A DNA stretch of 8,748 bases from Candidatus Nanohaloarchaea archaeon (GTDB lineage: Archaea > Nanohalarchaeota > Nanosalinia > Nanosalinales > JAHENU01). The translations under genes were made by a program, and so were the position numbers. The notes below the pieces were generated by a model. That model was not told the DNA's origin. It saw nothing but the letters and a program-made list of their open reading frames with translations, and did no database searches. The DNA is taken from positions 1 to 8,748 of the forward strand of contig JAHENU010000069.1 in the NCBI GenBank assembly GCA_018609855.1, read 5' to 3'. Positions 1 to 6,151 of the stretch are shown one piece after another (within the stretch, counting starts at the first letter, position 1; each line of letters opens with the position of its first letter).

Positions 1-508
1 AAGCGCGACCCTCAGCTTCAAACCGATGTGATGTTGAGTAATGCTGTGTCGCTTCTTCCACAGGAATATCGAGAAAGAGCACGGCATCAGGAATTATCCC
101 ATCCATCACAAAAGTATTCGCAGTGTGCATAAACTCTATGTCGCATCCTTGCGCATAACCTTGATAGGATAATGAGGAGATATAAGAACGATCGCCTAAT
201 ACAACAGCATTCTGTGCAAGGGCGGGACTAACCACCTGTCGCATGAGTTCGTGTCTTGCAGTACTTAAGAGAAGATATTGGGAGAAAGGTGATATATCTG
301 TGTCCGAATGCAGAAGAAACGAACGTATTTCATCACCTTCCGGCGTTCCACCAGGTTCCTGTACCGTAACAACGTTATAGTCATAAAATTCCCGTAGATA
401 TGAGGACAAATATTGGATCTGTGTTGTTTTGCCACAACCATCAATGCCCTCAAAGACAATATACAGCCCGGTACTTTCCTCCTGGAGCGCATCTAAGGTT
501 TGTGTCAT
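1..508 (-). CDS. tmk: Thymidylate kinase (dTMP kinase), C-terminus beyond window
   Basis: Phosphorylates dTMP to dTDP with ATP, a cytoplasmic step of dTTP synthesis. I translated this partial gene by hand; 169 codons are visible. Residues 17-29 hold the P-loop (YIVFEGIDGCGKTT), followed by the EPGGTPEGDEIR motif (51-62) that binds the nucleotide base and sugar in this family. DRSYISSLSYQG (106-117) matches the usual DRYxxSSxAYQG motif, with Ser replacing Tyr after DR. VLFLDIPVEEA (143-153) is the strand before the LID region, and the LID and C-terminal helices lie off the left edge. The ATG at 508 is 9 nt after the thyX stop, which indicates co-transcription and translational linkage. No strong Shine-Dalgarno sequence is seen. 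The first 14 residues form a short extension before the core strand. The identification is secure; completeness of the C-terminus cannot be judged. Confidence 0.93.
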   Translation of the reverse strand, partial: MTQTLDALQEESTGLYIVFEGIDGCGKTTQIQYLSSYLREFYDYNVVTVQEPGGTPEGDEIRSFLLHSDTDISPFSQYLLLSTARHELMRQVVSPALAQNAVVLGDRSYISSLSYQGYAQGCDIEFMHTANTFVMDGIIPDAVLFLDIPVEEATQHYSTSHRFEAEGRA

Positions 509-517
509 ACTATCAGC

Positions 518-2401
518 TTACGATTGTTGCCGTTTCCGCATTGATCGAATTTCCTGTACAGCACGGCCATAATCTACCTCAGAACCATAATTAACAAAAG
601 TTTGCATCTCGTCAAACAAAGGTTCTAAGTAGCGCTGGCCAGCTGCCACCATTCGCATAATCTGTGCGTAGAGTGGAGCCCCGCCACGTTGTGTACGTAA
701 TTCAGTCATGTGAAAGAGATTGCGTGCATTGACTTCTGTATTCATTGGCGCTCGGTGTGCTAATGATAACACAGTAGATGCCACAGAGGGATTAATCTCC
801 TCACAGAGTCGTTCCCATGTGTGATCTATATGCCGCATCACCGTATCTACCTCCTCACCAACACCGGCTTCCGCTAAGACAGGAGATAGATAATAATCAT
901 GCTCAGGGGTGAAATAGCGGGGATCAAGATATGTTTGTGGCGTATGACGACGTAAATCGCGAATTTCGCCTATAGGCATTATCAGCGAGAGATCAAAACG
1001 CATGTTTTCAAAAGCCCTGCCCGGTCGATGCCGACGATTGGTGCGTAAATCTTCACCTTCAGGCTGAATGCCAGCATAATCAAGTATAATGGCGTCTTTT
1101 TTAATCTCTTCCATTGAATCGACAGCAGCCAAAGCATCTGATAATTGCAAATCAGACTGGCGTTCCCGCAGAATGCTCTGCACCACATCATCCTTATTTC
1201 CCTTTATGCGTATTTCAGCCTCCAGATGGGCTGCAGGATCGGCCACACGGATAAAATCACCATAATCTTCAATAGTCACACCAAGATCAGAATCCTTGTG
1301 AGACTGAAGTAGTTCATATTCACCAACGCCCCTGTGAGTAAATACAGGAGACCTGGTATGCGATAAAAAGCGTTGATATTGTTGCGAGCGACTATCAGCC
1401 GGATCGGTGCGATCGAGTAAAGGCCCTGCCAGTTCCTCACCCTCTCTCCGGATGAATTCCTGAATCACCGCAGCCTCTCCCAATGGGAGCGCCTGATGAT
1501 TATAAATCAGATGGCGCATTGCTTCAGCATTCAATTGTAAGGATAATGATGTTTTCGCATTTAATGGCAAGAGATGTCTAACGCTGTCTTTTAACAAAGC
1601 AGCTATTGTTTTATCATACGCACCTTGCAATTCGTCAGAAGAAGCTAAACTCTCTTGCCTTCCACGCAATGTCTCCTGAACTGCGTCTGCAAACATATCA
1701 TATGGGAGCGCCTCAGTAGTCAGATAAGTTTGTATTGCCTCATACACAGAACTAGTTTCATCAAGGGTAGCGCTATACAGTCCAAAGAGCTGATCAGACA
1801 CTTCTTTCACGTCTTCAACCATATCAGCTTCATGAACCAAAGGATCAATAATATAGCGAAAATTACCGTCTTTATCACGTTGATGGTATGGCTTATACCG
1901 TGTTGATTTTTCTATGCCAAATAAGGTTCGGTGATGTAGTAAATGCATGGCCTCTAATAAGGACACGTCCTCGAATGAGATGCCAAAATCTACCATCCGG
2001 GCAATCGAATCGTCACCATAATCAGCAAAGACCCGTTGAAAAAATGGCTTGCCTATATCACTCACATACGAGGGCGAGTATAATTCACTAATAGCTTGTT
2101 GTAATGCCGGATTTGCCTCCAGCATCCTTCCTGCTACTACTCGCATATCACCAGGAGCGCGACTGTGTCGTGACGAGAGGCTCCCTGCAAACAAGCCACC
2201 TTCACGATAAAACGAGACAGGTTTATCGACATTAGAGTAGAGCTTAGTCACATTATTTAAGACGTCATCAGACAGAGGATTGCCTTCTTTATCAGTAAAT
2301 GACGGCGATGTATACTGCAACATGTCACATAAGTCCACATCAGACGCTGAACGGACTTTCTCATGTAATAAAGCAAGCTGTTCTTCATACAACACTGGCA
2401 T
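518..2401 (-). CDS. thyX: Double-domain FAD-dependent thymidylate synthase (ThyX family)
   Basis: ThyX methylates dUMP to dTMP using methylenetetrahydrofolate, FAD and NADPH. Ordinary ThyX is about 220-300 residues; this protein is 627 and has two ThyX-like halves. The N-half (about 60-330) has YGDDS (128-132), HHRTLFGIEKSTRY (156-169, a degenerate RHRxxSxNExSxRY motif), RHLLP (275-279) and NAEAMRHL (291-298, where NAR would be usual). The C-half (about 370-605) has RRHRPGRAFE (456-465), RDLRRHTPQT (481-490), and a well-kept NAR...FHMTELR (558-569). This arrangement resembles the long ThyX-like proteins of DPANN archaea and candidate-phyla bacteria. The frame stays open to an ATG at 2464 (648 residues), but that start has no visible SD or TATA box. 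ATG 2401 follows a purine-rich GGGTGGGG and has a TATA-like box at 2431-2438, so I prefer it. tmk follows 9 nt downstream. Family assignment is strong; enzymatic activity is inferred. Confidence 0.85.
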   Translation of the reverse strand: MPVLYEEQLALLHEKVRSASDVDLCDMLQYTSPSFTDKEGNPLSDDVLNNVTKLYSNVDKPVSFYREGGLFAGSLSSRHSRAPGDMRVVAGRMLEANPALQQAISELYSPSYVSDIGKPFFQRVFADYGDDSIARMVDFGISFEDVSLLEAMHLLHHRTLFGIEKSTRYKPYHQRDKDGNFRYIIDPLVHEADMVEDVKEVSDQLFGLYSATLDETSSVYEAIQTYLTTEALPYDMFADAVQETLRGRQESLASSDELQGAYDKTIAALLKDSVRHLLPLNAKTSLSLQLNAEAMRHLIYNHQALPLGEAAVIQEFIRREGEELAGPLLDRTDPADSRSQQYQRFLSHTRSPVFTHRGVGEYELLQSHKDSDLGVTIEDYGDFIRVADPAAHLEAEIRIKGNKDDVVQSILRERQSDLQLSDALAAVDSMEEIKKDAIILDYAGIQPEGEDLRTNRRHRPGRAFENMRFDLSLIMPIGEIRDLRRHTPQTYLDPRYFTPEHDYYLSPVLAEAGVGEEVDTVMRHIDHTWERLCEEINPSVASTVLSLAHRAPMNTEVNARNLFHMTELRTQRGGAPLYAQIMRMVAAGQRYLEPLFDEMQTFVNYGSEVDYGRAVQEIRSMRKRQQS

Positions 2402-2430
2402 CCCCACCCATACCTCACTCCCATCGACAG

Positions 2431-2438
2431 TATAAATA
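2431..2438 (-). promoter_or_regulatory. Possible internal TATA box for thyX
   Basis: On the minus strand this reads TATTTATA, centred about 33 nt upstream of ATG 2401. It would place transcription start near 2409 and give a leader of about 8 nt. It lies inside the longer open frame that begins at 2464, so it could be chance AT-rich sequence. If real, it would let thyX-tmk be transcribed apart from the upstream GGDEF gene. Confidence 0.3.
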
Positions 2439-2491
2439 CATTTATAGCGTATAGACAATTGCATTACAGAAGTAATAGCAATACAGAGTCG

Positions 2492-3181
2492 TCACTCGAC
2501 AGTATGCTGGTTTTGAGATGATGAAGACTCAGATAATGCAGCACCAATATCAAAAATAATGCATGACAGCTCAGAAGAGTCTGATGCGCGTTTGGCTTGC
2601 TGTAACGCTCTTCCTACACCGTTCTCAATATCAGTTGACGTAAGAGCATGCTCCCAGATCTCCTTTGCTGTGACGCTGACACCACCCAAATACAAACCAG
2701 TATCAGAGTTGTAAGAGAGAAGCTCGGTCCTCACCTGCTCAGCTGCCCCTTGGTATCGTTGCTCCATACTCCTCGCATCTGTTTCTGGAAGAATTAGCGC
2801 AAATTCATCGCCACCTACCCGATACACTCTGTCAGACGTCCGCCGAAAGTGATCCTGCAAAATAGCAACTGTCTTCTGTAATGCTTCATCACCGATATGC
2901 TGGCCATAATAGTCATTAATACCTTTAAAAGAAATAAGATCAACATAGGCCACAGACAGCCAATTTTCCTCACCGTCTCTCTCCCCTGCCCGCGAAGCCT
3001 GTGCAATTTCATGGGATAGGTCTTTCTCATATACGTGTCTACTAAATGCACCTGTTAATGGATCCTGATATGCTAATTCTTCCAATAATTGAATATACTG
3101 CTGTTGCTGATCAACCTGTGCTTCCAATTCAGCAACCCGATCCCGTAATTCACTATACGAAAGGGCTATATCGTCAGACAT
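2492..3181 (-). CDS. GGDEF-domain diguanylate cyclase
   Basis: GGDEF enzymes condense two GTP into cyclic di-GMP. Residues 1-36 of the 229 are a Gln/Glu/Leu-rich segment likely to form a coiled coil, which in this family drives dimerisation. The GGDEF domain (about 37-215) has DPLTG (40-44), the metal-binding Asp81 in VDLISFKGIND, Asn89 and Asp98 at the guanine-binding positions, and an exact GGDEF (123-127). RTSD (114-117) lies five residues before GGDEF, the position of the RxxD inhibitory site that binds c-di-GMP. The domain end is degenerate (AKRASDSS in place of the usual AKxxGRN). There is no membrane segment or sensor domain, so it is predicted cytoplasmic. ATG 3181 is chosen because a TATA box is centred about 25 nt upstream; GTG 3190 is also open, with a GAGG 7 nt before it. 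thyX follows. GGDEF proteins are uncommon in archaea. Domain call is firm; activity is inferred. Confidence 0.9.
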   Translation of the reverse strand: MSDDIALSYSELRDRVAELEAQVDQQQQYIQLLEELAYQDPLTGAFSRHVYEKDLSHEIAQASRAGERDGEENWLSVAYVDLISFKGINDYYGQHIGDEALQKTVAILQDHFRRTSDRVYRVGGDEFALILPETDARSMEQRYQGAAEQVRTELLSYNSDTGLYLGGVSVTAKEIWEHALTSTDIENGVGRALQQAKRASDSSELSCIIFDIGAALSESSSSQNQHTVE

Positions 3182-3202
3182 AGTTCCCACTCACATTCCT
3201 CG

Positions 3203-3210
3203 TATATAAA
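3203..3210 (-). promoter_or_regulatory. TATA box for the GGDEF gene
   Basis: The minus strand reads TTTATATA, a near-consensus archaeal TATA box, centred about 25 nt upstream of ATG 3181. This predicts a leaderless mRNA starting at that ATG. The box lies in the 53-nt gap after the CSSCG membrane-protein gene, so the GGDEF gene probably has its own promoter. Confidence 0.6.
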
Positions 3211-3234
3211 TTTATTTCCAAATAGTGACAACGA

Positions 3235-3747
3235 TTAGAGTCTACAGTAGGTGTTTGCTATTTGAGAAGAGATGTAGAGAATAGCTGCAAGGAGAAGGGC
3301 AATACCAATAACACCGAGCTCAATGCCATGAAAGGGCAATACACCTAACAGACTGCCATAGCCAAGTAACGCCAAAAGGCCGATGCCACAGGATGAACAG
3401 GCAGGTACCAATACACCAAAAATTATACCAGCAACACCGGTCTGCTCAGCACCGCCCATTGTTTCTTTAATAGCGCGGAGCTTAAATACTAACAATGAGA
3501 CAAGAATACCGGCAAGTATAGCCATGCTGATCAAAACGATTTGGCCGCTCAGCACCATGTTCTGGAAGGAGCCACGAAGTAGCCCCCAGATAAAAGCAGG
3601 ATTGAAGAAATCGAACACAAGCTCATAATTAATCACCAGCAAATTGAAGCTAAAGATGAAGAGTGTTACGATAATGGAAATGACCCAGTAGAGTGGCCGT
3701 CTATAGACAGACTTAAACGCCAGTTTAACATCCGCTAGAGTGTGCAT
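3235..3747 (-). CDS. Multi-pass membrane protein with CSSCG motif, unknown function
   Basis: I cannot name this 170-residue protein. About four hydrophobic segments are visible: 19-39, 66-90, 103-128 and 142-162. The most distinctive part is VPACSSCGIGLLALLGYGSLLGVLPFHGIELG (113-144), read here as overlapping short motifs: a Cys-x2-Cys-Gly at 117-121 inside or at the edge of a membrane helix, then a Gly/Leu-rich stretch and a PFxGxELG motif. Similar small CxxCG membrane proteins occur in several archaea, to my recollection without assigned function. The paired cysteines suggest disulfide exchange or metal binding; this is inference. ATG 3747 is preferred because MHTLADVKLAFKSV looks like a natural cytoplasmic N-terminus; an in-frame GTG at 3765 would add six residues. 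It follows the HTHD-protein gene by 31 nt (13 nt with the GTG start), so the two are probably one operon and may act together in the membrane. Confidence 0.7.
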   Translation of the reverse strand: MHTLADVKLAFKSVYRRPLYWVISIIVTLFIFSFNLLVINYELVFDFFNPAFIWGLLRGSFQNMVLSGQIVLISMAILAGILVSLLVFKLRAIKETMGGAEQTGVAGIIFGVLVPACSSCGIGLLALLGYGSLLGVLPFHGIELGVIGIALLLAAILYISSQIANTYCRL

Positions 3748-3778
3748 GATCTTTCTATAGTGCACAGTTTCAAATACC

Positions 3779-4390
3779 TTACCCTGTCTTTTCGTAAATA
3801 AGGCTTATTTGTTCCCCCTCCCGCAACACTTTGTCACCATACTGTTGATTCACATCGCCATTCACATACATCGACAACTTATGAGTGGCATTCTCACAGT
3901 AATCAAAAACACAAGAGCTGTTGAACGTCTTCCCCCAAACACTGAAGAAATTGCCAAGGGTAACTTCAACAGGAACAGGAGGTTCCACATGGATTTTACC
4001 TGAATTGTCGTGGGTGTGGACTACTCGCATTGTATTCGGCCCTATGCCAATTTGCGCAGGAATTGACCGATCCTGTCCTAAAATCTCAATATCCAGCTGC
4101 GCATGGATATGACGGGCCGCATTCTGATGGCTCTGGAGGTTATATGATAGTAACTCATCCTCTGACATATTTTGCAGATCTGGTGTAGCGCCAGAATCGT
4201 CTGTTTTGACCTCGGCATTCTGAGCAATCGCATAACCAACGGCAAGGAGCACTACAATGACTGCCAATACTCCTGTATACGTAAGAAATTCCTTTTTTTT
4301 CTTTTGGGCTTGCTGTTGTCTCTTCTGTTCTTGCTTTTTCTCCTTACGCTCTTGTCTTCGCCGCTCCCGTCGACTCATTTCTTCAGCCAT
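3779..4390 (-). CDS. Single-pass membrane protein with extracytoplasmic HTHD domain, unknown function
   Basis: I do not recognise a named family. Residues 1-34 of the 203 are extremely rich in Arg, Lys, Glu and Gln, then one hydrophobic segment (about 36-56) spans the membrane. By the positive-inside rule the tail is cytoplasmic and the rest is outside. After a short linker comes a compact domain (about 90-203) with HIHAQLDIEI (94-103), VVHTHDNSGKIHVE (123-136), TLGNFFSVWG, Cys160 and Cys165, and LSMYVNGD. The His-x-His pairs, Asp128, His134 and the two cysteines could bind a metal or form a disulfide; this is inference. I recall similar HTHDxSG...TLGxFFxxWG proteins in other archaea and bacteria, uncharacterised. 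ATG 4390 is preferred because a TATA box is centred 25.5 nt upstream; GTG 4399 would add three residues. It is divergent from rnp3 and co-directional with the CSSCG gene. Confidence 0.72.
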   Translation of the reverse strand: MAEEMSRRERRRQERKEKKQEQKRQQQAQKKKKEFLTYTGVLAVIVVLLAVGYAIAQNAEVKTDDSGATPDLQNMSEDELLSYNLQSHQNAARHIHAQLDIEILGQDRSIPAQIGIGPNTMRVVHTHDNSGKIHVEPPVPVEVTLGNFFSVWGKTFNSSCVFDYCENATHKLSMYVNGDVNQQYGDKVLREGEQISLIYEKTG

Positions 4391-4411
4391 ATCTCTCACA
4401 ACGATGTTACA

Positions 4412-4419
4412 GATATAAG
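4412..4419. promoter_or_regulatory. Shared bidirectional TATA-like element between rnp3 and the HTHD gene
   Basis: The plus strand reads GATATAAG and the minus strand CTTATATC, both acceptable archaeal TATA sequences. The centre (4415.5) is 25.5 nt from ATG 4441 on the plus strand and 25.5 nt from ATG 4390 on the minus strand. This is the distance for leaderless transcription in both directions. A second TATA-like sequence (4432-4439) complicates the assignment. Confidence 0.5.
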
Positions 4420-4431
4420 GTTTGTTCCGTA

Positions 4432-4439
4432 TTTATAAG
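4432..4439 (-). promoter_or_regulatory. Second TATA-like element upstream of the HTHD gene
   Basis: The minus strand reads CTTATAAA, closer to consensus than the 4412-4419 element. In the minus direction it would start transcription near 4410, giving a leader of about 20 nt before ATG 4390. In the plus direction it would start near 4461, inside rnp3, and would miss ATG 4441. It is therefore more likely a minus-strand element, if used at all. Confidence 0.35.
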
Positions 4440-4440
4440 T

Positions 4441-5163
4441 ATGGTTACTAGCATGTACGACTGTATTCGTGTTGACTCGATGGATACAGCCACTATAGAA
4501 AGATGCGTAACACGGGCTGAACAGTTGCAGGTTGATGTTTGTTTTCTCTCCACAACATATTCACACAAGACTGATCTTGACACAGTGCACTCGCAGATAC
4601 AAGATATAGATACTAACATAACACTAAAACTCGGCGCTATCGTAAAAAGAGATAAGGCACAGCCCATGACAAAAGCTGTAAAATCGGCACGAGAGCACGC
4701 TGATATGGTAATGGTAGCTGGCGGCAATCTGGTGGTGCAGAGTCATGCCTGCCGTATGCCAGAAGTCGATGTGATTGACACGCCATATGCCGGGAGAAAA
4801 GATAGTGGTATGGACCACGTATTAGCACAAACAGCCACAGCCAACAATGTAGCAATAGGTGTCCACTTCAACGACGTGCAATATTCGTATGGAAAGCGCC
4901 GCCTTTTCACCCTAACCCATATACGCACATTAGTAGCATTATGTCAGAAATACCAGACACCATATATCTGCTATTCACTGGCCACTTCTCCCTGGGAAAT
5001 GCATAGTCCGCGTGATATGGCAGCGCTTCTGAACATAACTGGCATGTCAGTCCAAGAGGCCTTACACGCTGTCATAGACTATCCAGAAGCCATTACTGAA
5101 CGTAGTGAAACAGTCAATCTCCAAGACTTTGTGCGGCCAGGTATCCGGAGGGAATCATCATGA
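4441..5163 (+). CDS. rnp3: Ribonuclease P protein component 3 (Rpp30)
   Basis: Protein subunit of archaeal RNase P, which together with Pop5 supports the catalytic RNA that removes the 5' leader of pre-tRNA. The fold is a TIM-like barrel. The 240 residues fit the family length. The clearest signature is IDTPYAGRKDSGMDHVLAQTA (two overlapping motifs within 112-132), matching the family's hP..GRKDxGxDHVLA block. VAIGVHF (137-143) and the later YSLATSPWEMHSPRDMAALL region (178-197) fit the following conserved strands, where related proteins have SDAxSxxDLRxPRE. ATG 4441 sits 25.5 nt from a TATA element and would be leaderless. ATG 4453 (MYDCIRV) is a reasonable alternative, since many homologues start close to a YD motif. 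The gene overlaps rnp2 by ATGA, so the two proteins are translationally coupled, matching their joint function. Identification is confident from motifs. Confidence 0.9.
   Translation: MVTSMYDCIRVDSMDTATIERCVTRAEQLQVDVCFLSTTYSHKTDLDTVHSQIQDIDTNITLKLGAIVKRDKAQPMTKAVKSAREHADMVMVAGGNLVVQSHACRMPEVDVIDTPYAGRKDSGMDHVLAQTATANNVAIGVHFNDVQYSYGKRRLFTLTHIRTLVALCQKYQTPYICYSLATSPWEMHSPRDMAALLNITGMSVQEALHAVIDYPEAITERSETVNLQDFVRPGIRRESS
5147..5152 (+). promoter_or_regulatory. Ribosome binding site of rnp2
   Basis: GGAGGG ends 7 nt before ATG 5160, inside the end of rnp3. It is one of the best Shine-Dalgarno sequences in the window and fits an internal operon gene, in contrast with the leaderless first genes. 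Confidence 0.75.
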
Positions 5164-5519
5164 AACTCAATTTGCTTCCGCCAACTATGCGGGAAAAACA
5201 ACGGTATATCGTAATTCGGATTATCTCCGATGCACCAGTGCCTTATACAGATTTTACAAAAGCCCTTCAAAAATTATGCACACAATTGTTTGGAGAAGTA
5301 ACCACCGCAACTATGAAATTGTGGGTGATCAAGAACCTCTATGATGCAGAGAATGGGAAGGCTGTGGTAAAAGTCCAGCATGGATATGTGGAAATGCTTC
5401 GATTTTGCATTAGCATGGTCAGGCATATAGAAAAGCAGCCGGTCGTGTTAGCAGTAGAAGGTGTTACAGGAACGGTGAAATCTGCTCAAAATAAATATGG
5501 CGTGCCACAACAGTCATAA
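5160..5519 (+). CDS. rnp2: Ribonuclease P protein component 2 (Pop5/Rpp14 family)
   Basis: Pop5 binds the catalytic domain of RNase P RNA and forms a complex with Rpp30, encoded just upstream. The 119 residues agree with the family. LPPTMREKQRYIVIRI (6-21) matches the conserved LPPTLREKKRYI start. The alpha/beta core continues through a strand with KLWVIKNLYDAENGKAVVKVQ (positions 53-73, split here for description), and the helix MLRFCISMVRHI (79-90). VLAVEGVTGTVKSAQ (96-110) corresponds to the family's GxSGTIKxA end motif, with Thr in place of Ser. ATG 5160 overlaps the rnp3 stop as ATGA and has a strong SD, so the start is well fixed. Its stop lies one nucleotide from the stop of the opposing thioredoxin gene, leaving no room for a separate terminator. 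Confidence 0.92.
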   Translation: MKLNLLPPTMREKQRYIVIRIISDAPVPYTDFTKALQKLCTQLFGEVTTATMKLWVIKNLYDAENGKAVVKVQHGYVEMLRFCISMVRHIEKQPVVLAVEGVTGTVKSAQNKYGVPQQS

Positions 5520-5520
5520 A

Positions 5521-6033
5521 CTATTTTTGCTGTAATTCGCAACCGGTCCAGGAACTGAGCTGTTCTAATGACAGTGCTCCTGTCCGCCGTTCTCCTTGAT
5601 AAATCCAGGTAGGATAGCTCTGAATGCCTTTCTGTTTACATAGTTGAGGTTGCGGATTATCTCCTTTTGGATCGCACTCTACATAATCAACAGTATTGAA
5701 TGCTCCCTCAAATCGTTCTTTCTGTTCCTTGCAGTGCGGGCACCAATATGCCCCGTACATCGTTGCATTCTCCGAATCCAGGCATTGTGCAAATGCTGTA
5801 TATTGACTAGAACCAGTATCAGCAGTAAAAGCACCAGATAAGCCTAAAGTAATGCCGCCACCGAGAACTAAAACAATAGTTAGAACAAGACCTATGGCAG
5901 GTAATGAAAGCCTTTTATAAGGTGCTTGTCGTTTCTTTCTAGTATTTGGCCCATGAGCATCAGCTGCATGATGAGACAACGCCTCTTCTGATGCAAATTG
6001 CTTGCCGCACGCAGAACATGAGTGTGTTGTCAT
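5521..6033 (-). CDS. C2H2 zinc finger, membrane helix and thioredoxin-like (CPHC) fusion protein
   Basis: The 170 residues form three parts. Residues 4-27 are a classic C2H2 finger: Cys6, Cys9, His22 and His27 with Phe and Leu at the expected hydrophobic positions (C-x2-C-x12-H-x4-H). After a basic linker (KKRQAPYKR), residues 43-67 form one membrane helix. Residues 75-170 are a thioredoxin-like domain with GAYWCPHC (94-101) and the cis-proline loop SYPTW (139-143). Extra cysteines at 84, 120, 132 and 165 may form structural disulfides. The domain resembles the thioredoxin domains found fused to or beside VKOR proteins. The basic linker puts the finger in the cytoplasm and the redox domain outside. 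It probably oxidises or shuffles disulfides in exported proteins; the finger's role is unknown. ATG 6033 is chosen over ATG 6066 because a TATA box lies 24.5 nt upstream of it. The gene sits between rnp2 and psmA, interrupting that neighbourhood. Confidence 0.85.
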   Translation of the reverse strand: MTTHSCSACGKQFASEEALSHHAADAHGPNTRKKRQAPYKRLSLPAIGLVLTIVLVLGGGITLGLSGAFTADTGSSQYTAFAQCLDSENATMYGAYWCPHCKEQKERFEGAFNTVDYVECDPKGDNPQPQLCKQKGIQSYPTWIYQGERRTGALSLEQLSSWTGCELQQK

Positions 6034-6053
6034 GGCCAGATATTTGTTGTCAC

Positions 6054-6061
6054 TTTTAAAA
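6054..6061 (-). promoter_or_regulatory. TATA box for the zinc finger-thioredoxin gene
   Basis: TTTTAAAA is centred 24.5 nt upstream of ATG 6033, predicting a leaderless transcript. It lies within the 33 nt that an ATG 6066 start would make coding, so it argues for the shorter protein. Confidence 0.5.
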
Positions 6062-6108
6062 AACATATGGATGTGAGGGGAGAGTCAGAGGATACCAACC
6101 AAGAAAAC

Positions 6109-6116
6109 CTTTAAAA
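6109..6116 (+). promoter_or_regulatory. Candidate distal TATA box of psmA
   Basis: CTTTAAAA is preceded by a purine-rich AAGAAAAC that could act as a BRE. It predicts transcription start near 6138 and a leader of about 60 nt. A competing, closer element lies at 6152-6159. Confidence 0.4.
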
Positions 6117-6151
6117 CTCTTGGCACAGCACAGATGGTATTCTCATAGAAA

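Noticed and set aside
400..2091. Several plus-strand and minus-strand open frames of 60-83 codons within tmk and thyX
   Set aside because: They lie inside well-identified genes in other frames, have no recognisable domains or ribosome binding sites, and read as low-quality shadow translations.
2815..3051. Minus-strand frame of 78 codons inside the GGDEF gene
   Set aside because: Shadow of the GGDEF domain in another frame; no independent start signal.
3383..4438. Plus-strand frames opposite the two unnamed membrane-protein genes
   Set aside because: Antisense shadows. The minus-strand frames show clear membrane topology and conserved-looking motifs, while these do not.
4407..5344. Minus-strand frames opposite rnp3, and a plus-strand frame over the rnp3-rnp2 junction
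   Set aside because: RNase P protein motifs fix the coding frame here; the others are shadows.
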